Positions 1 to 9,221 of a stretch of 64,000 bases of DNA are shown one piece after another. A model generated the notes under the pieces. That model was not told the DNA's origin. It ran no database searches and saw nothing but the letters and a program-made list of their open reading frames with translations. Both the position numbers and the translations under genes were made by a program. Location: positions 496,001 to 560,000 of the forward strand of contig NC_014541.1 of NCBI RefSeq assembly GCF_000148645.1. The letters run 5' to 3'. Positions within the stretch are counted from its first letter, which is position 1, and every line of letters starts with the position of its first letter. This DNA is from Ferrimonas balearica DSM 9799 (GTDB lineage: Bacteria; Pseudomonadota; Gammaproteobacteria; Enterobacterales; Shewanellaceae).

Positions 1-671
1 CTGATGGGTTTGACATAGGTGTCCTGATAAAGGGTGATGGCGTCGTTCAGGTGTTCGAAGTAGTGAAGTTGTTGGTTTATTAGCACTAACCCAGACTGGC
101 AGTATGTTTTGAGCTCTTTAAGCGAGTGGCTGACCATGATCAGCTTGGTGCGCTCAAATTTGCTTTGCAGTAAGGCTTCGCTCTTATTGCGGAAGTTGGC
201 ATCGCCAACGGCGCCAAGCTCATCGATCAGCAGCACATCGAAATCAAAATCAAAGGCCATGGTGAGGCCGAAGGTGATGCGGGAGCGCATGCCGCTGGAG
301 TAGGACTTCACCGGCTCATCAAAGTACTTGCCGATCTCGGCAAACTCCTCAACTCGCCGCTCGATGGGTTTAGTGTCTTTGTAGCCGTGAATGCGGGCGA
401 CAAAGCGTACATTTTCGCGGGCGGTCATTGAGCCCTGGAGCCCCCCCTGCAGGCCGAGCGGCCAGGAGATGTTCTGGTCTGAACTGATCTGTCCCCGGTT
501 GGGGATATCGGCGCCGCCCATCAGCCGTATCAGAGTGGATTTGCCAACACCGTTGGGGCCGAGAATCGCGATATTGCGGTCGGTGGGCAGTTCCAGATTC
601 ACATCCCGCAGTACGTAATGCCGACCGGATTTGGTGGGGTAGAACTTGCTGACGTTGTCAAAGCGGATCAT
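1..671 (-). CDS. kpsT: Capsular polysaccharide ABC exporter, ATP-binding subunit (KpsT-like), 3' end outside window
   Basis: The reading frame is open to the left edge of the window, so the C-terminus is missing. It is the nucleotide-binding subunit of an ABC-2 type exporter for capsule or related polysaccharide at the inner membrane. Seen: Walker A GPNGVGKST near residue 38, an ABC signature YSSGMRSR, and Walker B VLLIDE followed by a His switch region (MVSHS). The start ATG at 669-671 overlaps the stop of the upstream permease gene by ATGA, which fixes the start and implies translational coupling. Family assignment rests on the KpsT-style short NBD and the paired permease. The exported polymer cannot be deduced from the window. 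Confidence 0.85.
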   Translation of the reverse strand, partial: MIRFDNVSKFYPTKSGRHYVLRDVNLELPTDRNIAILGPNGVGKSTLIRLMGGADIPNRGQISSDQNISWPLGLQGGLQGSMTARENVRFVARIHGYKDTKPIERRVEEFAEIGKYFDEPVKSYSSGMRSRITFGLTMAFDFDFDVLLIDELGAVGDANFRNKSEALLQSKFERTKLIMVSHSLKELKTYCQSGLVLINQQLHYFEHLNDAITLYQDTYVKPI

Positions 672-1474
672 GAGGTGATAAACCTCTGCTGACACACCCG
701 AAAGGTCATCAACCCCAGAGTAAAACAGCTGAACGCCCAGAGTCCCAGGTACTCCCAACTGCCTACCGGGGTGGTGTAGGCGCTGAAGTAGGCGTCACGG
801 CTGAGCTCAGTGACATGGAACAGGGGATTCCAGCTGAACAGGTACCAGTACTGCTGCGGAATCATGGTGGCGCAGAAGAATATGCCGGAGATAAAGAACA
901 TCGGCTGCATTACCATGGCCACCACTTTGCCGGTGTCTTTCCAGTAGGTGACGGCGCTGCACAGCATCAGTCCCAATCCCAGCGCCAACATCAGCACGAG
1001 CGCGCTGACCCCAAGGAGCGCCAGCAGATTTTCCGGTACGACGCTAAAGTTCAGCCAGGCCAGGGTCGCCATCAATAACAGGTACACCACCAAAAACGTC
1101 ACGGTTTCAATAATGACGCGGCTGAGGATGGGGTCCGCTGCCGTTACCTGGCGGTAGCTCAGCAATCCTTTGTTGGCTTCGACGGCCGCAGTGAGTTGTG
1201 GCACCAGTTTGCTGAAAAACTTAAAGGGCAGAATGGCCACCAGCATAAACAAGGCGACAGGAACGCCAGAAATGCTATTGCGTCCTAGCAGAGTGAAGAT
1301 AAGAACCATGATGCCGGCTTGAGCAATAGGCTCCGCCAAGGCCCAAAAGTAGCCCAGTCGGTTGGCGCCAAAGCGGGTTTTCAGTTCCCGGATGATGAGG
1401 GCAAACACCACATCACAGGTGATCTGCCAATGGCTGCGCTTGGGCGGGCGGATAAGAGTGTTGGTTGTGTTCAT
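668..1474 (-). CDS. kpsM: Polysaccharide ABC exporter permease (KpsM-like, ABC-2 type)
   Basis: Inner-membrane permease that pairs with the downstream ATPase to move capsule-type polysaccharide across the membrane. About 268 residues with six predicted hydrophobic segments and the ABC-2 family N-terminal amphipathic region (LIIRELKTRFG) before the first membrane span, close to the usual 260 residues of KpsM. I chose ATG at 1474 (MNTTNTLIR); an in-frame start further upstream would add 54 residues with no family character. Its stop overlaps the next gene's ATG. The promoter must lie in the AT-rich region above 1475. Confidence 0.85.
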   Translation of the reverse strand: MNTTNTLIRPPKRSHWQITCDVVFALIIRELKTRFGANRLGYFWALAEPIAQAGIMVLIFTLLGRNSISGVPVALFMLVAILPFKFFSKLVPQLTAAVEANKGLLSYRQVTAADPILSRVIIETVTFLVVYLLLMATLAWLNFSVVPENLLALLGVSALVLMLALGLGLMLCSAVTYWKDTGKVVAMVMQPMFFISGIFFCATMIPQQYWYLFSWNPLFHVTELSRDAYFSAYTTPVGSWEYLGLWAFSCFTLGLMTFRVCQQRFITS

Positions 1475-2338
1475 TCTCAAAGATAAAGCGAGCAGAGAGG
1501 ATGCCTGCTGCGAAGTTGAGTGATTGTCTAGCGTGGGTGAGTGAACGCTATCTCCGCATGGCGCGGTTTTGATGGGGATTGCGCTTTTTGCAATCCTGCG
1601 TCTGGGCACGCTCCCGCCCTTAGGTGTCGCTCCCAAAGTGCGGAAAGGTCAGATTTTGTCTTAGCTGTCAGAAGATTGGCGCGCAATCTAGCATCTCTGT
1701 GCTAGCCTCACAATCGCGGGTGATTTTATTTTGTGATAAGGTTCCGCGTCAGCATCATTTTCTTGATTTGCCATACAAATATTGTTTTTCCACTGGCCAG
1801 ATGTACAAATTTGGCTTTTTGCCATCACTTCTGTAGGAAATCGCCCATAAATGCCCATATCCAATGGCTTACGTCATCGCTGCAGATATGGACGCTGCGC
1901 GGCATGCTGCTAAATCACAGAAAAACAGTCATTTCTCTTGAGTGAGCGGGGAAGCCTGCGCATGAAAGTGGGAGAAAGGGAAGGTGAGTTTGGTAGTGCG
2001 ACGAAATGCGTGGCATCTCGTGGCGAATCCTTGAAAAGGCTACGAACGTCAATCCTTTGACTCTTTCTTTCGGTAGGCGACATTAACAATCCCCCGTTCA
2101 CACTGTCAAAAGGCAATCTGGTTACAGTTTGTGCGCTTTGATGTGAAGGTGGGATTGCCAACGGTCTGATTCGCTGAAATTTTGTCTGGAAATGTAGCTC
2201 TTAAACTTGAGAGGGGGCGGATGGGCAGAGCAACTGACTATTTAGTCGGGAGTGGATGTGGCTCGTTTTTCCTCGCATTTTTTGAATAATGATGTCATTT
2301 CCGCTCAATATGTATCCACTGGCTCAATCGTCAGGCAC
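1475..2338. other. Intergenic region between kpsM and the fis terminator
   Basis: About 860 bases of comparatively AT-rich sequence with no reading frame that has both a credible ribosome site and family character. It should contain the kpsM promoter (minus strand). The only motif I can point to is an 11-base match (9 of 11) to the ops/RfaH element on the minus strand at 1545-1555. Nothing else recognised. Confidence 0.4.
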
Positions 2339-2370
2339 AAAAAAACCCGAGTCACAGGACTCGGGTTTTT
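2339..2370. terminator. Intrinsic terminator after fis
   Basis: Near-perfect hairpin with stem ACCCGAGTC/GACTCGGGT flanked by A and T runs. It is placed 20 bases beyond the fis stop on the minus strand. Confidence 0.85.
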
Positions 2371-2390
2371 GCATCTAAAGAGCCAGGCTC

Positions 2391-2699
2391 TTAGTTCATG
2401 CCGTACTTCTTCAGCTTCTTACGCAGGGTGCCGCGGTTGATGCCGAGGATGTTGGCGGCGCGGGTCTGGTTACCGCGGGTGTACTGCATGACGATGTCCA
2501 GCAGCGGTTGTTCCACTTCGCACAGCACCATTTCGTACACTTCGGAGGCTTCCTGACCGTCCAGTTGAGCAAAGTAGTTGCTTACGGCACGCTTCACGGA
2601 GTCGCGCAGTAACTGGGGCTTAACGGTACCGTTCGGGGTTTCGATCTGGCCTACGGTCAGCTGGTGCGCTTCAGAAAAGGAGTTCTGCTGGTCAAACAT
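2391..2699 (-). CDS. fis: DNA-binding protein Fis
   Basis: Nucleoid-associated factor for inversion that bends DNA and activates stable-RNA promoters. 102 residues. The C-terminal helix-turn-helix ([20 protein letters not shown]) is essentially identical to E. coli Fis, and the dimerisation helices ([16 protein letters not shown]) are conserved. The start at 2699 (MFDQQ) is chosen because Fis proteins begin MFEQ/MFDQ. It lies 26 bases after dusB and is the last gene of prmA-dusB-fis, the arrangement known from E. coli. Followed by a strong terminator. Confidence 0.98.
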   Translation of the reverse strand: MFDQQNSFSEAHQLTVGQIETPNGTVKPQLLRDSVKRAVSNYFAQLDGQEASEVYEMVLCEVEQPLLDIVMQYTRGNQTRAANILGINRGTLRKKLKKYGMN

Positions 2700-2725
2700 A
2701 CTGTCTTTGCTCTGTCTCTTTACAA

Positions 2726-3691
2726 TCAATGTTGTTCGAAGAAGCCGGCCAGGGCATCGCGCTGTGCACAGGCGCTGTCCAGGGCATTGAACTGTCGGCG
2801 CAGTTCCGGCTGCTGTTGGTTGTCCAGATACCAGCCCACATGTTTACGGGCGATGCGCATGCCGCGCTCGTCGCCGTAAAAAGCGTGCAGGTGTTCCAGA
2901 TGTCCCGTCATCAGTTCCTTGCGTTCCTCCAGTGAAGGGGGCGCAAGGTGTTCTCCGGTGGCCAGGTAGTGCTGGATCTCACGGAAGATCCAGGGACGTC
3001 CCTGTGCCGGACGACCAATCATGAGCCCATCAACGCCGGTGTGGTCCAAGACGAACTTGGCTTTTTCCGGGCTGTCGATGTCGCCATTGGCGATCACCGG
3101 TATGGACACGGACCGCTTGATAGCAGCAATGGTGTCGTACTCTGCTTCGCCTTTATACATACATTGGCGTGTACGGCCATGTACGGCGAGTGCAGCGATA
3201 CCACTTTGCTCGGCGATTTGAGCAATCTCAACGCCGTTGCGGTTATCCGGGTCCCAACCGGTGCGGATCTTGAGGGTCACCGGCACCTCCACCGCGTTTA
3301 CCACGGCATGGAGGATTTGGCGCACCAGATCCGGGTGGCGCAGCAGGGCTGAGCCAGCCAGCTTCTTGTTAACTTTTTTGGCCGGGCAACCCATATTGAT
3401 GTCGATGATCTGCGCGCCCCGTTCAACGTTGAACTGGGCGGCCTGAGCCATCAACTCGGGTTCGCAGCCGGCGATCTGGACGGAACGGATACCGCTCTCA
3501 CTACTGTGGTCCATACGTGCCATGGATTTCTCCGTTGCCCACACCAAGGGGTTGGATGAGAGCATCTCTGACACGGCCAGACCGGCGCCTAAACGACGAC
3601 ACAGTTGGCGAAAGGGCAAATCCGTGACTCCGGCCATCGGGGCCACGATCAGCTGGTTGTCCAGGTGATAGGGTCCAATTTTCAAGGTCAC
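2726..3691 (-). CDS. dusB: tRNA-dihydrouridine synthase B
   Basis: FMN-dependent reduction of specific D-loop uridines in tRNA to dihydrouridine. TIM-barrel with the Dus hallmarks: N-terminal APMAGVTD, the catalytic Cys in [20 protein letters not shown], and IANGDI / [10 protein letters not shown] for FMN phosphate binding. The start is taken as GTG at 3689-3691 ([10 protein letters not shown]), which aligns with the E. coli N-terminus; an ATG 28 codons upstream would add a tail not seen in the family. The product is about 321 residues, as in E. coli. Cotranscribed with fis. Confidence 0.95.
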   Translation of the reverse strand: MTLKIGPYHLDNQLIVAPMAGVTDLPFRQLCRRLGAGLAVSEMLSSNPLVWATEKSMARMDHSSESGIRSVQIAGCEPELMAQAAQFNVERGAQIIDINMGCPAKKVNKKLAGSALLRHPDLVRQILHAVVNAVEVPVTLKIRTGWDPDNRNGVEIAQIAEQSGIAALAVHGRTRQCMYKGEAEYDTIAAIKRSVSIPVIANGDIDSPEKAKFVLDHTGVDGLMIGRPAQGRPWIFREIQHYLATGEHLAPPSLEERKELMTGHLEHLHAFYGDERGMRIARKHVGWYLDNQQQPELRRQFNALDSACAQRDALAGFFEQH

Positions 3692-3906
3692 TTTTCCGTC
3701 CCGCTCGTTTACGAGGGGGCGAATATTACTCCTTTTTTCCAGACCTGGGAAGGTTAGAAAATGAACGCGGCGCAAATTTTTTTGCTTGACAATGTTTCGG
3801 AAAACCGGGCTTTAATGGGGACGCGAACGTTAGCGGTCACTCACTTTCATGACTTTCCCTGGCTTGCCTAATTTTTGAGCCGAGTAAGGAATAATCGAAT
3901 TGGCGT

Positions 3907-4794
3907 TTAGTCGATCCGCTTCTGGCCGTCGAGACGACACCAGTCGCCTTCGATTGCGGTCGGGTTCAGGTCGAACCATTGGCCGTAGATGGCACGCAGC
4001 TCTTCGGCCTGTTCCACCAGCAGGCCGGAGAGGGCCAATTGGCCGCCGGGCTTCACCAGGGCGCTGATCACCGGGGCCAGTTCACGCAGCGGGCCAGCCA
4101 GGATGTTGGCCACCACCACGTCGGCCTGTAGGTCGTCGGGCTGGTTCTTGGGCAGGTACACGGTCAGCTTCTCTTCGACGCCGTTACGCTGGGCGTTGTC
4201 GGCAGAAGCGGTCAGGGCCTGCGGGTCGATATCCAGGCCCACCACGCTTTGCGCGCCCAGTTTGATGGCGGCGATGGCCAGAATGCCGGAGCCACAACCG
4301 AAGTCGACCACGGACTTGTCGCCCAGCTCCAGGCCATCCAGCCAAGTCAGGCACAGGGCGGTGGTGGGGTGAGTGCCGGTACCAAAGGCCAGGCCCGGGT
4401 CCAGCATCACGTTGACGGCATCCGGCTCCGGCGCTTCACGCCAGGAGGGGCAGATCCAAAGGCGACGGCCAAACTGCATCGGGTGGAAGTTGTCCATCCA
4501 CTCGCGCTCCCAGTCCTTGTCTTCCAGCGCTTCCACTTTGTAGGTCATCTGCTGGGCCAGTTCCGGCATCGCCTTCAGGGCGTCGATCACCGGCGCCATG
4601 TCGGTGACGGCGTCGAACAGGCCAATCACGTCGGTATCGCCCCACAGGCGGGTTTCGCCCGGCAGCGGTTCGAACACCGGGGTGTCCTGGGCATCGACAA
4701 AGGTGACGGAGGCCGCGCCCAGTTCCATCAGTTCGTCGCTGATGGTTTCGGCGGTTTCATTGGTGGCATTAAGGCGGATCTGGATCCAGGCCAT
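3907..4794 (-). CDS. prmA: Ribosomal protein L11 methyltransferase
   Basis: SAM-dependent trimethylation of lysines and the N-terminus of ribosomal protein L11. 295 residues, matching the family. An N-terminal L11-recognition domain is followed by a Rossmann methyltransferase with motif [15 protein letters not shown], acidic loop LDIDPQA and the NPPY-like VVANILAG motif. First gene of prmA-dusB-fis, separated from dusB by about 215 bases that probably hold the dusB-fis promoter. Confidence 0.97.
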   Translation of the reverse strand: MAWIQIRLNATNETAETISDELMELGAASVTFVDAQDTPVFEPLPGETRLWGDTDVIGLFDAVTDMAPVIDALKAMPELAQQMTYKVEALEDKDWEREWMDNFHPMQFGRRLWICPSWREAPEPDAVNVMLDPGLAFGTGTHPTTALCLTWLDGLELGDKSVVDFGCGSGILAIAAIKLGAQSVVGLDIDPQALTASADNAQRNGVEEKLTVYLPKNQPDDLQADVVVANILAGPLRELAPVISALVKPGGQLALSGLLVEQAEELRAIYGQWFDLNPTAIEGDWCRLDGQKRID

Positions 4795-4921
4795 AGGTCT
4801 CTCTGGAGTAAGGGGGGATTTGGAGGCGAATTGTAATGGCTTGGCCCGGTTTCGCCAGCGTTTCTTTTTTCAGCGGTCGAACCCCAATGGCCCAAATGCA
4901 GGCGCAAGTGGATGGTTCAAT

Positions 4922-4935
4922 TTGATTCAAGTCAC
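4922..4935. promoter_or_regulatory. FNR-like half site upstream of the first cytochrome b gene
   Basis: TTGATTCAAGTCAC matches the left half of the FNR box TTGAT-N4-ATCAA exactly and 3 of 5 positions of the right half. It lies about 60 bases upstream of the gene starting at 4994. A TATACT -10-like hexamer at 4986-4991 is almost on the ATG, so the promoter geometry is uncertain. Confidence 0.3.
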
Positions 4936-4993
4936 GGTCTGGATCACACCAAGCTCGGTATGTTAGGGGACATTTTCTTACTTTGTATACTGT

Positions 4994-5659
4994 ATGGACA
5001 CGCCCTTCGCTTCGCCGCGCCGTTTTGCCCTCTATCGACGCTGGTTGCAGGCCACCCTTGGCGGCATTCTGGCCCTTGAGTGCCTGCTCTCATTTCAATG
5101 GGGTTTTGGCCAGATCCTCGGCCCCAGACCGCTCAGTCCGATCCGTGATTGGATCCATGGCTGCCCGCAGGAGCACACGCTGTCTGAGTGGGCTGCCACC
5201 ATTATCTTGCTCAGCTTATTCTTCCTGCATGGCTATCTGGCCATGACCCAGCCCTATGAAAAGCCGCCCCTGAAAGAGCGTCACGGCTTTGGCCGCAAGC
5301 CGGCAGTTTGCTGGGAAGCGGTGTATCACCACGTTCAGGTTGCCACCGGCATCCTGCTGGTGCCGCTCACCTTTATCTTCTGCTACACCCTGATGTTGTC
5401 ACCGCCGGACCCGACCGTCGACGACTGGTACCATCGCATGACCTCACTGGGCAGTCGCCTGGCCTACGTGATGCTGATCCCGCTGTTGCTGCTGCATGCC
5501 ACTCTGGGTCTTGCCCGCTTGGTGGTCCGCTGGCGCACCAGCAACCCGGAAGCGCCTTACCATGGCAGCCGAAAATGGGTATTGGGCTCCTACGCGGTAC
5601 TGATCAGCTCGGCGCTGACCATCGCCGTGATCCGCGGTGTACCGGGCTTTAGCTTCTGA
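4994..5659 (+). CDS. FrdC-like membrane cytochrome b protein
   Basis: 221-residue integral membrane protein with about five hydrophobic segments (near residues 26-45, 68-85, 112-135, 150-172, 197-215). His residues in or next to membrane spans (FFLHGYLA, YHHVQVATG, LLLHATLGLARL) suggest haem b binding. The segment HATLGLARLVVRW closely parallels [13 protein letters not shown] in the neighbouring frdC, so this looks like a diverged paralogue of the dihaem cytochrome b subunit of Wolinella-type fumarate reductases. No good Shine-Dalgarno precedes ATG 4994, and a -10-like TATACT sits just upstream, so the start is uncertain. Possible role: an alternative quinol-oxidising anchor for FrdAB, or a separate cytochrome. 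Confidence 0.6.
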   Translation: MDTPFASPRRFALYRRWLQATLGGILALECLLSFQWGFGQILGPRPLSPIRDWIHGCPQEHTLSEWAATIILLSLFFLHGYLAMTQPYEKPPLKERHGFGRKPAVCWEAVYHHVQVATGILLVPLTFIFCYTLMLSPPDPTVDDWYHRMTSLGSRLAYVMLIPLLLLHATLGLARLVVRWRTSNPEAPYHGSRKWVLGSYAVLISSALTIAVIRGVPGFSF

Positions 5660-5733
5660 AGAAATTTCCCTGAGGTACGCGGGCGTGATGTGGATCTCAC
5701 TCATTGGCCCGACCAATGTGATCTTGCTCTGAG

Positions 5734-5776
5734 TTTGATTCGAATCAAATCAAGCTCGCCCGCTGCCACCTATGTT
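5734..5776 (+). promoter_or_regulatory. FNR-type class II promoter of frdCAB
   Basis: A perfect 16-base palindrome at 5734-5749 contains TTGATTCGAATCAA, an exact FNR/EtrA consensus. Its centre is 5741.5. A -10 hexamer TATGTT occupies 5771-5776, exactly where a -10 box would lie if FNR binds at -41.5 with transcription starting near 5783. That is the geometry of a class II FNR-activated promoter. It drives frdC (ATG 5816) under anaerobiosis. Confidence 0.85.
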
Positions 5777-5815
5777 GATCAGCTCTGACCCTACCCAGTC
5801 TTGAGCCGACTCAAC

Positions 5816-6520
5816 ATGTTTAAACTCTCTCCCTTTGGCCGGGGGCCCGCCATTATGGATGGGCTCCAGGGGCTTAGCGGCGCGCTTTTGGCGCTGTTTC
5901 TGCTGCTCCACCTGCACCTTGAGGCCAGCATTCTGATTGGCCCTGAGGCGTTTGATGCCGTGGCCTGGTTCCTCCATGCCGGTTGGGCTGACCCCGCCGG
6001 GCACGGTTATGCCGCCATGGTGGTGGCCGCCAGTCTGGTGATCCTGACTCTGTTGGCCCTGCACGTCTGGACCGCCCTGCGCCGTGTGCCGATCCAGTTC
6101 CGCCAGTGGCGGGCGCTGAGCCGCCACCTGCACTGGGTACATCACTCCGGCACCCGCTGGTGGCTGGTGCAGCTGGTGACGGGCATGGCACTGATGATCT
6201 TCCTGCCGGTGCACCTGATCACCATGATGACCCAACCCCACCAGATCAGCGTTGAGCTGTCGGCGTTGCGCATCGTCAATGAGGGCGGCTGGCTGCTCTA
6301 TGGCGTGCTGCTGCCACTGGCGGTGTTGCACGGCGTGATTGGTCTGGCCCGTCTGGCACTGAAATGGTTGCCCAGCTTTACCGGTCGCCAGGGGCTGCGC
6401 CGCATCACCGCCGTGGTGGTGGTGTACCTGCTGGTGTTGGGGGGCGTCAGCCTCGCCGCCCACATCGACAATGGCCAGCGTCTGAACGACGGCCAATCCC
6501 TCTCCGTTCAATCGAGATAA
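5816..6520 (+). CDS. frdC: Fumarate reductase cytochrome b subunit
   Basis: Membrane anchor that oxidises menaquinol and passes electrons through two b haems to FrdB/FrdA. 234 residues with five hydrophobic segments. Candidate axial His in [33 protein letters not shown] and [11 protein letters not shown] match the four-His arrangement of the Wolinella dihaem subunit. Start at ATG 5816 ([10 protein letters not shown]); the in-frame TTG at 5801 has no ribosome site. It stops 5 bases before frdA, in the order frdC-frdA-frdB. Expression is expected to be FNR-dependent from the box at 5735-5748. Confidence 0.88.
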   Translation: MFKLSPFGRGPAIMDGLQGLSGALLALFLLLHLHLEASILIGPEAFDAVAWFLHAGWADPAGHGYAAMVVAASLVILTLLALHVWTALRRVPIQFRQWRALSRHLHWVHHSGTRWWLVQLVTGMALMIFLPVHLITMMTQPHQISVELSALRIVNEGGWLLYGVLLPLAVLHGVIGLARLALKWLPSFTGRQGLRRITAVVVVYLLVLGGVSLAAHIDNGQRLNDGQSLSVQSR

Positions 6521-6525
6521 CCTGC

Positions 6526-8487
6526 ATGAAAACCCGTTATACCGACGCGTTGGTGATAGGTGGTGGCCTGGCCGGCCTGCGTGTGGCCATCGCCTGCCGT
6601 GAGCAGGGCCTCGACACCACTGTGCTGTCCCTGATCCCCGCCAAACGCTCTCACTCTGCGGCCGCCCAGGGCGGCATGCAAGCCAGCCTGGGCAATAGCC
6701 TCAAAGGCGAGGGCGACAACGAAGATGTCCACTTCCACGACACCGTCAAAGGCTCCGACTGGGGCTGCGACCAGGATGTGGCCCGCATGTTTACCCACGT
6801 GGCCCCCAAAGCGGTGCGCGAAGCCGCCAACTGGGGTGTGCCCTGGACTCGTGTTACCGCCGGCCCCCGCCAGGTGGTGGTGAACGCGGAGAAGGTCACG
6901 CTGGATGAGCCCAAAGAGGCGCACGGCCTGATCAATGCCCGCGACTTCGGTGGCACCAAGAAGTGGCGCACCTGCTACACCTCTGACGGCACCGGCCACT
7001 CTCTGCTGTACGCCCTGGATAATCAGGCCATCGGCATGGGCATCGAAGTGCATGAGCGGATGGAAGCGGTCCGTCTTATCCATGACGGCGAGCGCTGTCA
7101 CGGTGCCGTGGTGCGCTGCCTGGTTACCGGCGAGTTGATCGCCTACCTGGCCCGCACCACCACCATCGCCACCGGCGGTTATGGCCGGCTCTGGTCGGTC
7201 TCCACCAATGCCATCATCTGTGAAGGCACCGGTGCCGCCATTGCGCTGGAAACCGGCAAGGTGGCGCTGGGCAACCCGGAAGCGGTGCAGTTCCACCCCA
7301 CTGCCATTGTGCCGGTGGGCATTCTCACCACCGAAGGCTGCCGTGGTGACGGGGGTCTGCTGCGTGACGTGGATGGCCACCGCTTTATGCCGGACTATGA
7401 GCCGGAGAAGAAAGAGCTGGCCTCCCGCGACGTGGTGTCCCGCCGCATGACCGAACACATGCGCAAGGGCAAGGGCGTGCCCAGCCCCTACGGTGATCAC
7501 CTGTGGCTCGACATCACCCTGCTGGGCAAGGAGCACATTGAGAAGAACCTGCGTGAAGTGCAGGAGATCTGTCAGTACTTCCTCGGCATCGACCCGGTGA
7601 AGGAGTGGATCCCGGTCCGCCCGACCCAGCACTACTCCATGGGCGGTGTGCGCACCAATGCCCAGGGCGAGAGCGATGGCCTTAAGGGGCTGTACGCGGT
7701 GGGCGAAGCCGCCTGTTGGGACATGCACGGCTTTAACCGTCTTGGCGGTAACTCGCTGGCCGAAACCGTGGTGGCGGGGATGATCATTGGTGAATCGGTG
7801 GCGGTGGCCAGCAAGCAGACGCCGATGGGCGATCGCGACCTGGCGCAGCGCTTTGTGGAAGCCGAACAAGCCGAGATTGATGCCCTGCTGGCGCGGGAGA
7901 TTGGGGAGGACGTCTACGTTCTGCGCCGCGATATGGAAGCGCTGATGATGGACAAGGTGGGCATCTTCCGTACCGGCGCCGAGCTGGACAAGGCGGTCTC
8001 CGAGCTGACCAGCCTGCTGGAGCGCAGCGCCAATATCGCCCTGCTGAACAAGCGCCGTCACAGCAACCCGGAGTTGGTGGAAGCGCTGAAAGTGCCGCGC
8101 ATGCTCAAGCTGGCCCTGTGCATCGCCACTGCGGCGGCAGCCCGAACCGAGAGCCGCGGCGCCCACGCCCGGGAAGATTACCCGCAGCGTAATGACCGTG
8201 ACTGGCTGAAGCGGACTCTGGTGCGCTGGCCTGAAGGCCAGGCGGCGCCGCAACTGAGCTACGAAACCCTGGATGTGATGGCGATGGAGCTGCCACCGGG
8301 GTATCGCGGCTACGGCGTCGACAATGCCATTGCCCACCCGGATACCGAACGCCGCGAGGCGGAGATCGCCCAGTGGGATGCGGCCAACCCGGACGCCGAC
8401 CGTTTCCAACGTCAGCAGGCGCTGATGCCCTATGACCTGCCGAAGCCCTACCGGGCCCGTAACCAGCGCCGCACAGGAGAAGATTGA
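6526..8487 (+). CDS. frdA: Fumarate reductase flavoprotein subunit
   Basis: Catalytic subunit reducing fumarate to succinate at a covalently bound FAD on the cytoplasmic side. 653 residues, near the 656 of Wolinella FrdA. FAD-binding [10 protein letters not shown] at the N-terminus; the [10 protein letters not shown] segment carries the His that is normally the covalent flavin link; then FHPT, GCRGDGG and the late catalytic region [10 protein letters not shown] with [12 protein letters not shown] start at ATG 6526 (MKTRYTDAL); the frame is open far upstream but that part is shadow of frdC. Its TGA overlaps the ATG of frdB by one base. Confidence 0.96.
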   Translation: MKTRYTDALVIGGGLAGLRVAIACREQGLDTTVLSLIPAKRSHSAAAQGGMQASLGNSLKGEGDNEDVHFHDTVKGSDWGCDQDVARMFTHVAPKAVREAANWGVPWTRVTAGPRQVVVNAEKVTLDEPKEAHGLINARDFGGTKKWRTCYTSDGTGHSLLYALDNQAIGMGIEVHERMEAVRLIHDGERCHGAVVRCLVTGELIAYLARTTTIATGGYGRLWSVSTNAIICEGTGAAIALETGKVALGNPEAVQFHPTAIVPVGILTTEGCRGDGGLLRDVDGHRFMPDYEPEKKELASRDVVSRRMTEHMRKGKGVPSPYGDHLWLDITLLGKEHIEKNLREVQEICQYFLGIDPVKEWIPVRPTQHYSMGGVRTNAQGESDGLKGLYAVGEAACWDMHGFNRLGGNSLAETVVAGMIIGESVAVASKQTPMGDRDLAQRFVEAEQAEIDALLAREIGEDVYVLRRDMEALMMDKVGIFRTGAELDKAVSELTSLLERSANIALLNKRRHSNPELVEALKVPRMLKLALCIATAAAARTESRGAHAREDYPQRNDRDWLKRTLVRWPEGQAAPQLSYETLDVMAMELPPGYRGYGVDNAIAHPDTERREAEIAQWDAANPDADRFQRQQALMPYDLPKPYRARNQRRTGED

Positions 8488-9221
8488 TGAGCGCCCGTAC
8501 CCTGATCTTTGAGATCTTCCGATTTGATCCCCAGCTGCCGGGCGATAAGCCGCGCACCGAGCGGTTTGAGCTGGAGGAAACCCCGGGCATGACGGTGTTT
8601 ATCGCCCTCAACCGCCTGCGGGAAGAGCAGGACCGCTCGCTGCAGTTCGACTTTGTCTGCCGCGCCGGCATCTGTGGCAGTTGCGCCATGGTGATCAACG
8701 GCAAACCGACCCTGGCTTGCCGCACCCTGACCAGCACCTTCAGCAGCCCCATCATTACTCTGATGCCGCTGCCGGGCTTTGAGCTGATTGGCGACCTGTC
8801 GGTGAACACCGGCAAGTTTATGCGTGCGCTGTCTGAGCGGGTGGGTGCCTGGCTGCACCCGACCGACGCCAAGCCCTGCATCAATGCGCTGGAAGCACCG
8901 ATGGACCCGGCGGAAGCCGAAGCGATCTACGAGGCGGACCGTTGCGTGGAATGCGGCTGTTGCGTGGCCGGTTGTGCCACTGCGCAGATGCGGGAAACCT
9001 TTATCGCCGCGGTGGGATTCAACAAGGTGGCGCGTTTTGCACTGGACAGTCGCGATGCGCGCAAACCGGATGATTTCTACCACATCATCGGCGATGAAGA
9101 CGGCGTGTTCGGTTGCATGACCCTGCTGGGTTGTCACGACAACTGTCCGAAAGACCTCAACCACCAGGCCCAGATCGCCTACCTGCGCCGCCAGTTGCTG
9201 CGCGGCTCCCGCATCCTCTAA
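8487..9221 (+). CDS. frdB: Fumarate reductase iron-sulfur subunit
   Basis: Transfers electrons from FrdC haem to FrdA FAD. 244 residues. The N-terminal plant-type ferredoxin domain has CRAGICGSCAM and a downstream Cys (LACRT) for the [2Fe-2S] cluster. The C-terminal domain has CVECGCCVAGC and GCHDNCPKDL for the [4Fe-4S] and [3Fe-4S] clusters. ATG 8487 overlaps the frdA stop. Its 3' end overlaps the convergent viaA stop by four bases, so frd and ravA-viaA transcripts run into each other. Confidence 0.96.
   Translation: MSARTLIFEIFRFDPQLPGDKPRTERFELEETPGMTVFIALNRLREEQDRSLQFDFVCRAGICGSCAMVINGKPTLACRTLTSTFSSPIITLMPLPGFELIGDLSVNTGKFMRALSERVGAWLHPTDAKPCINALEAPMDPAEAEAIYEADRCVECGCCVAGCATAQMRETFIAAVGFNKVARFALDSRDARKPDDFYHIIGDEDGVFGCMTLLGCHDNCPKDLNHQAQIAYLRRQLLRGSRIL

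Noticed and set aside
3786-3816. TTGACA ... TTTAAT on the plus strand upstream of dusB
   Set aside because: The spacer is 19 bases and it points into the 3' end of prmA with no plus-strand gene to serve; probably chance in an AT-rich promoter region.
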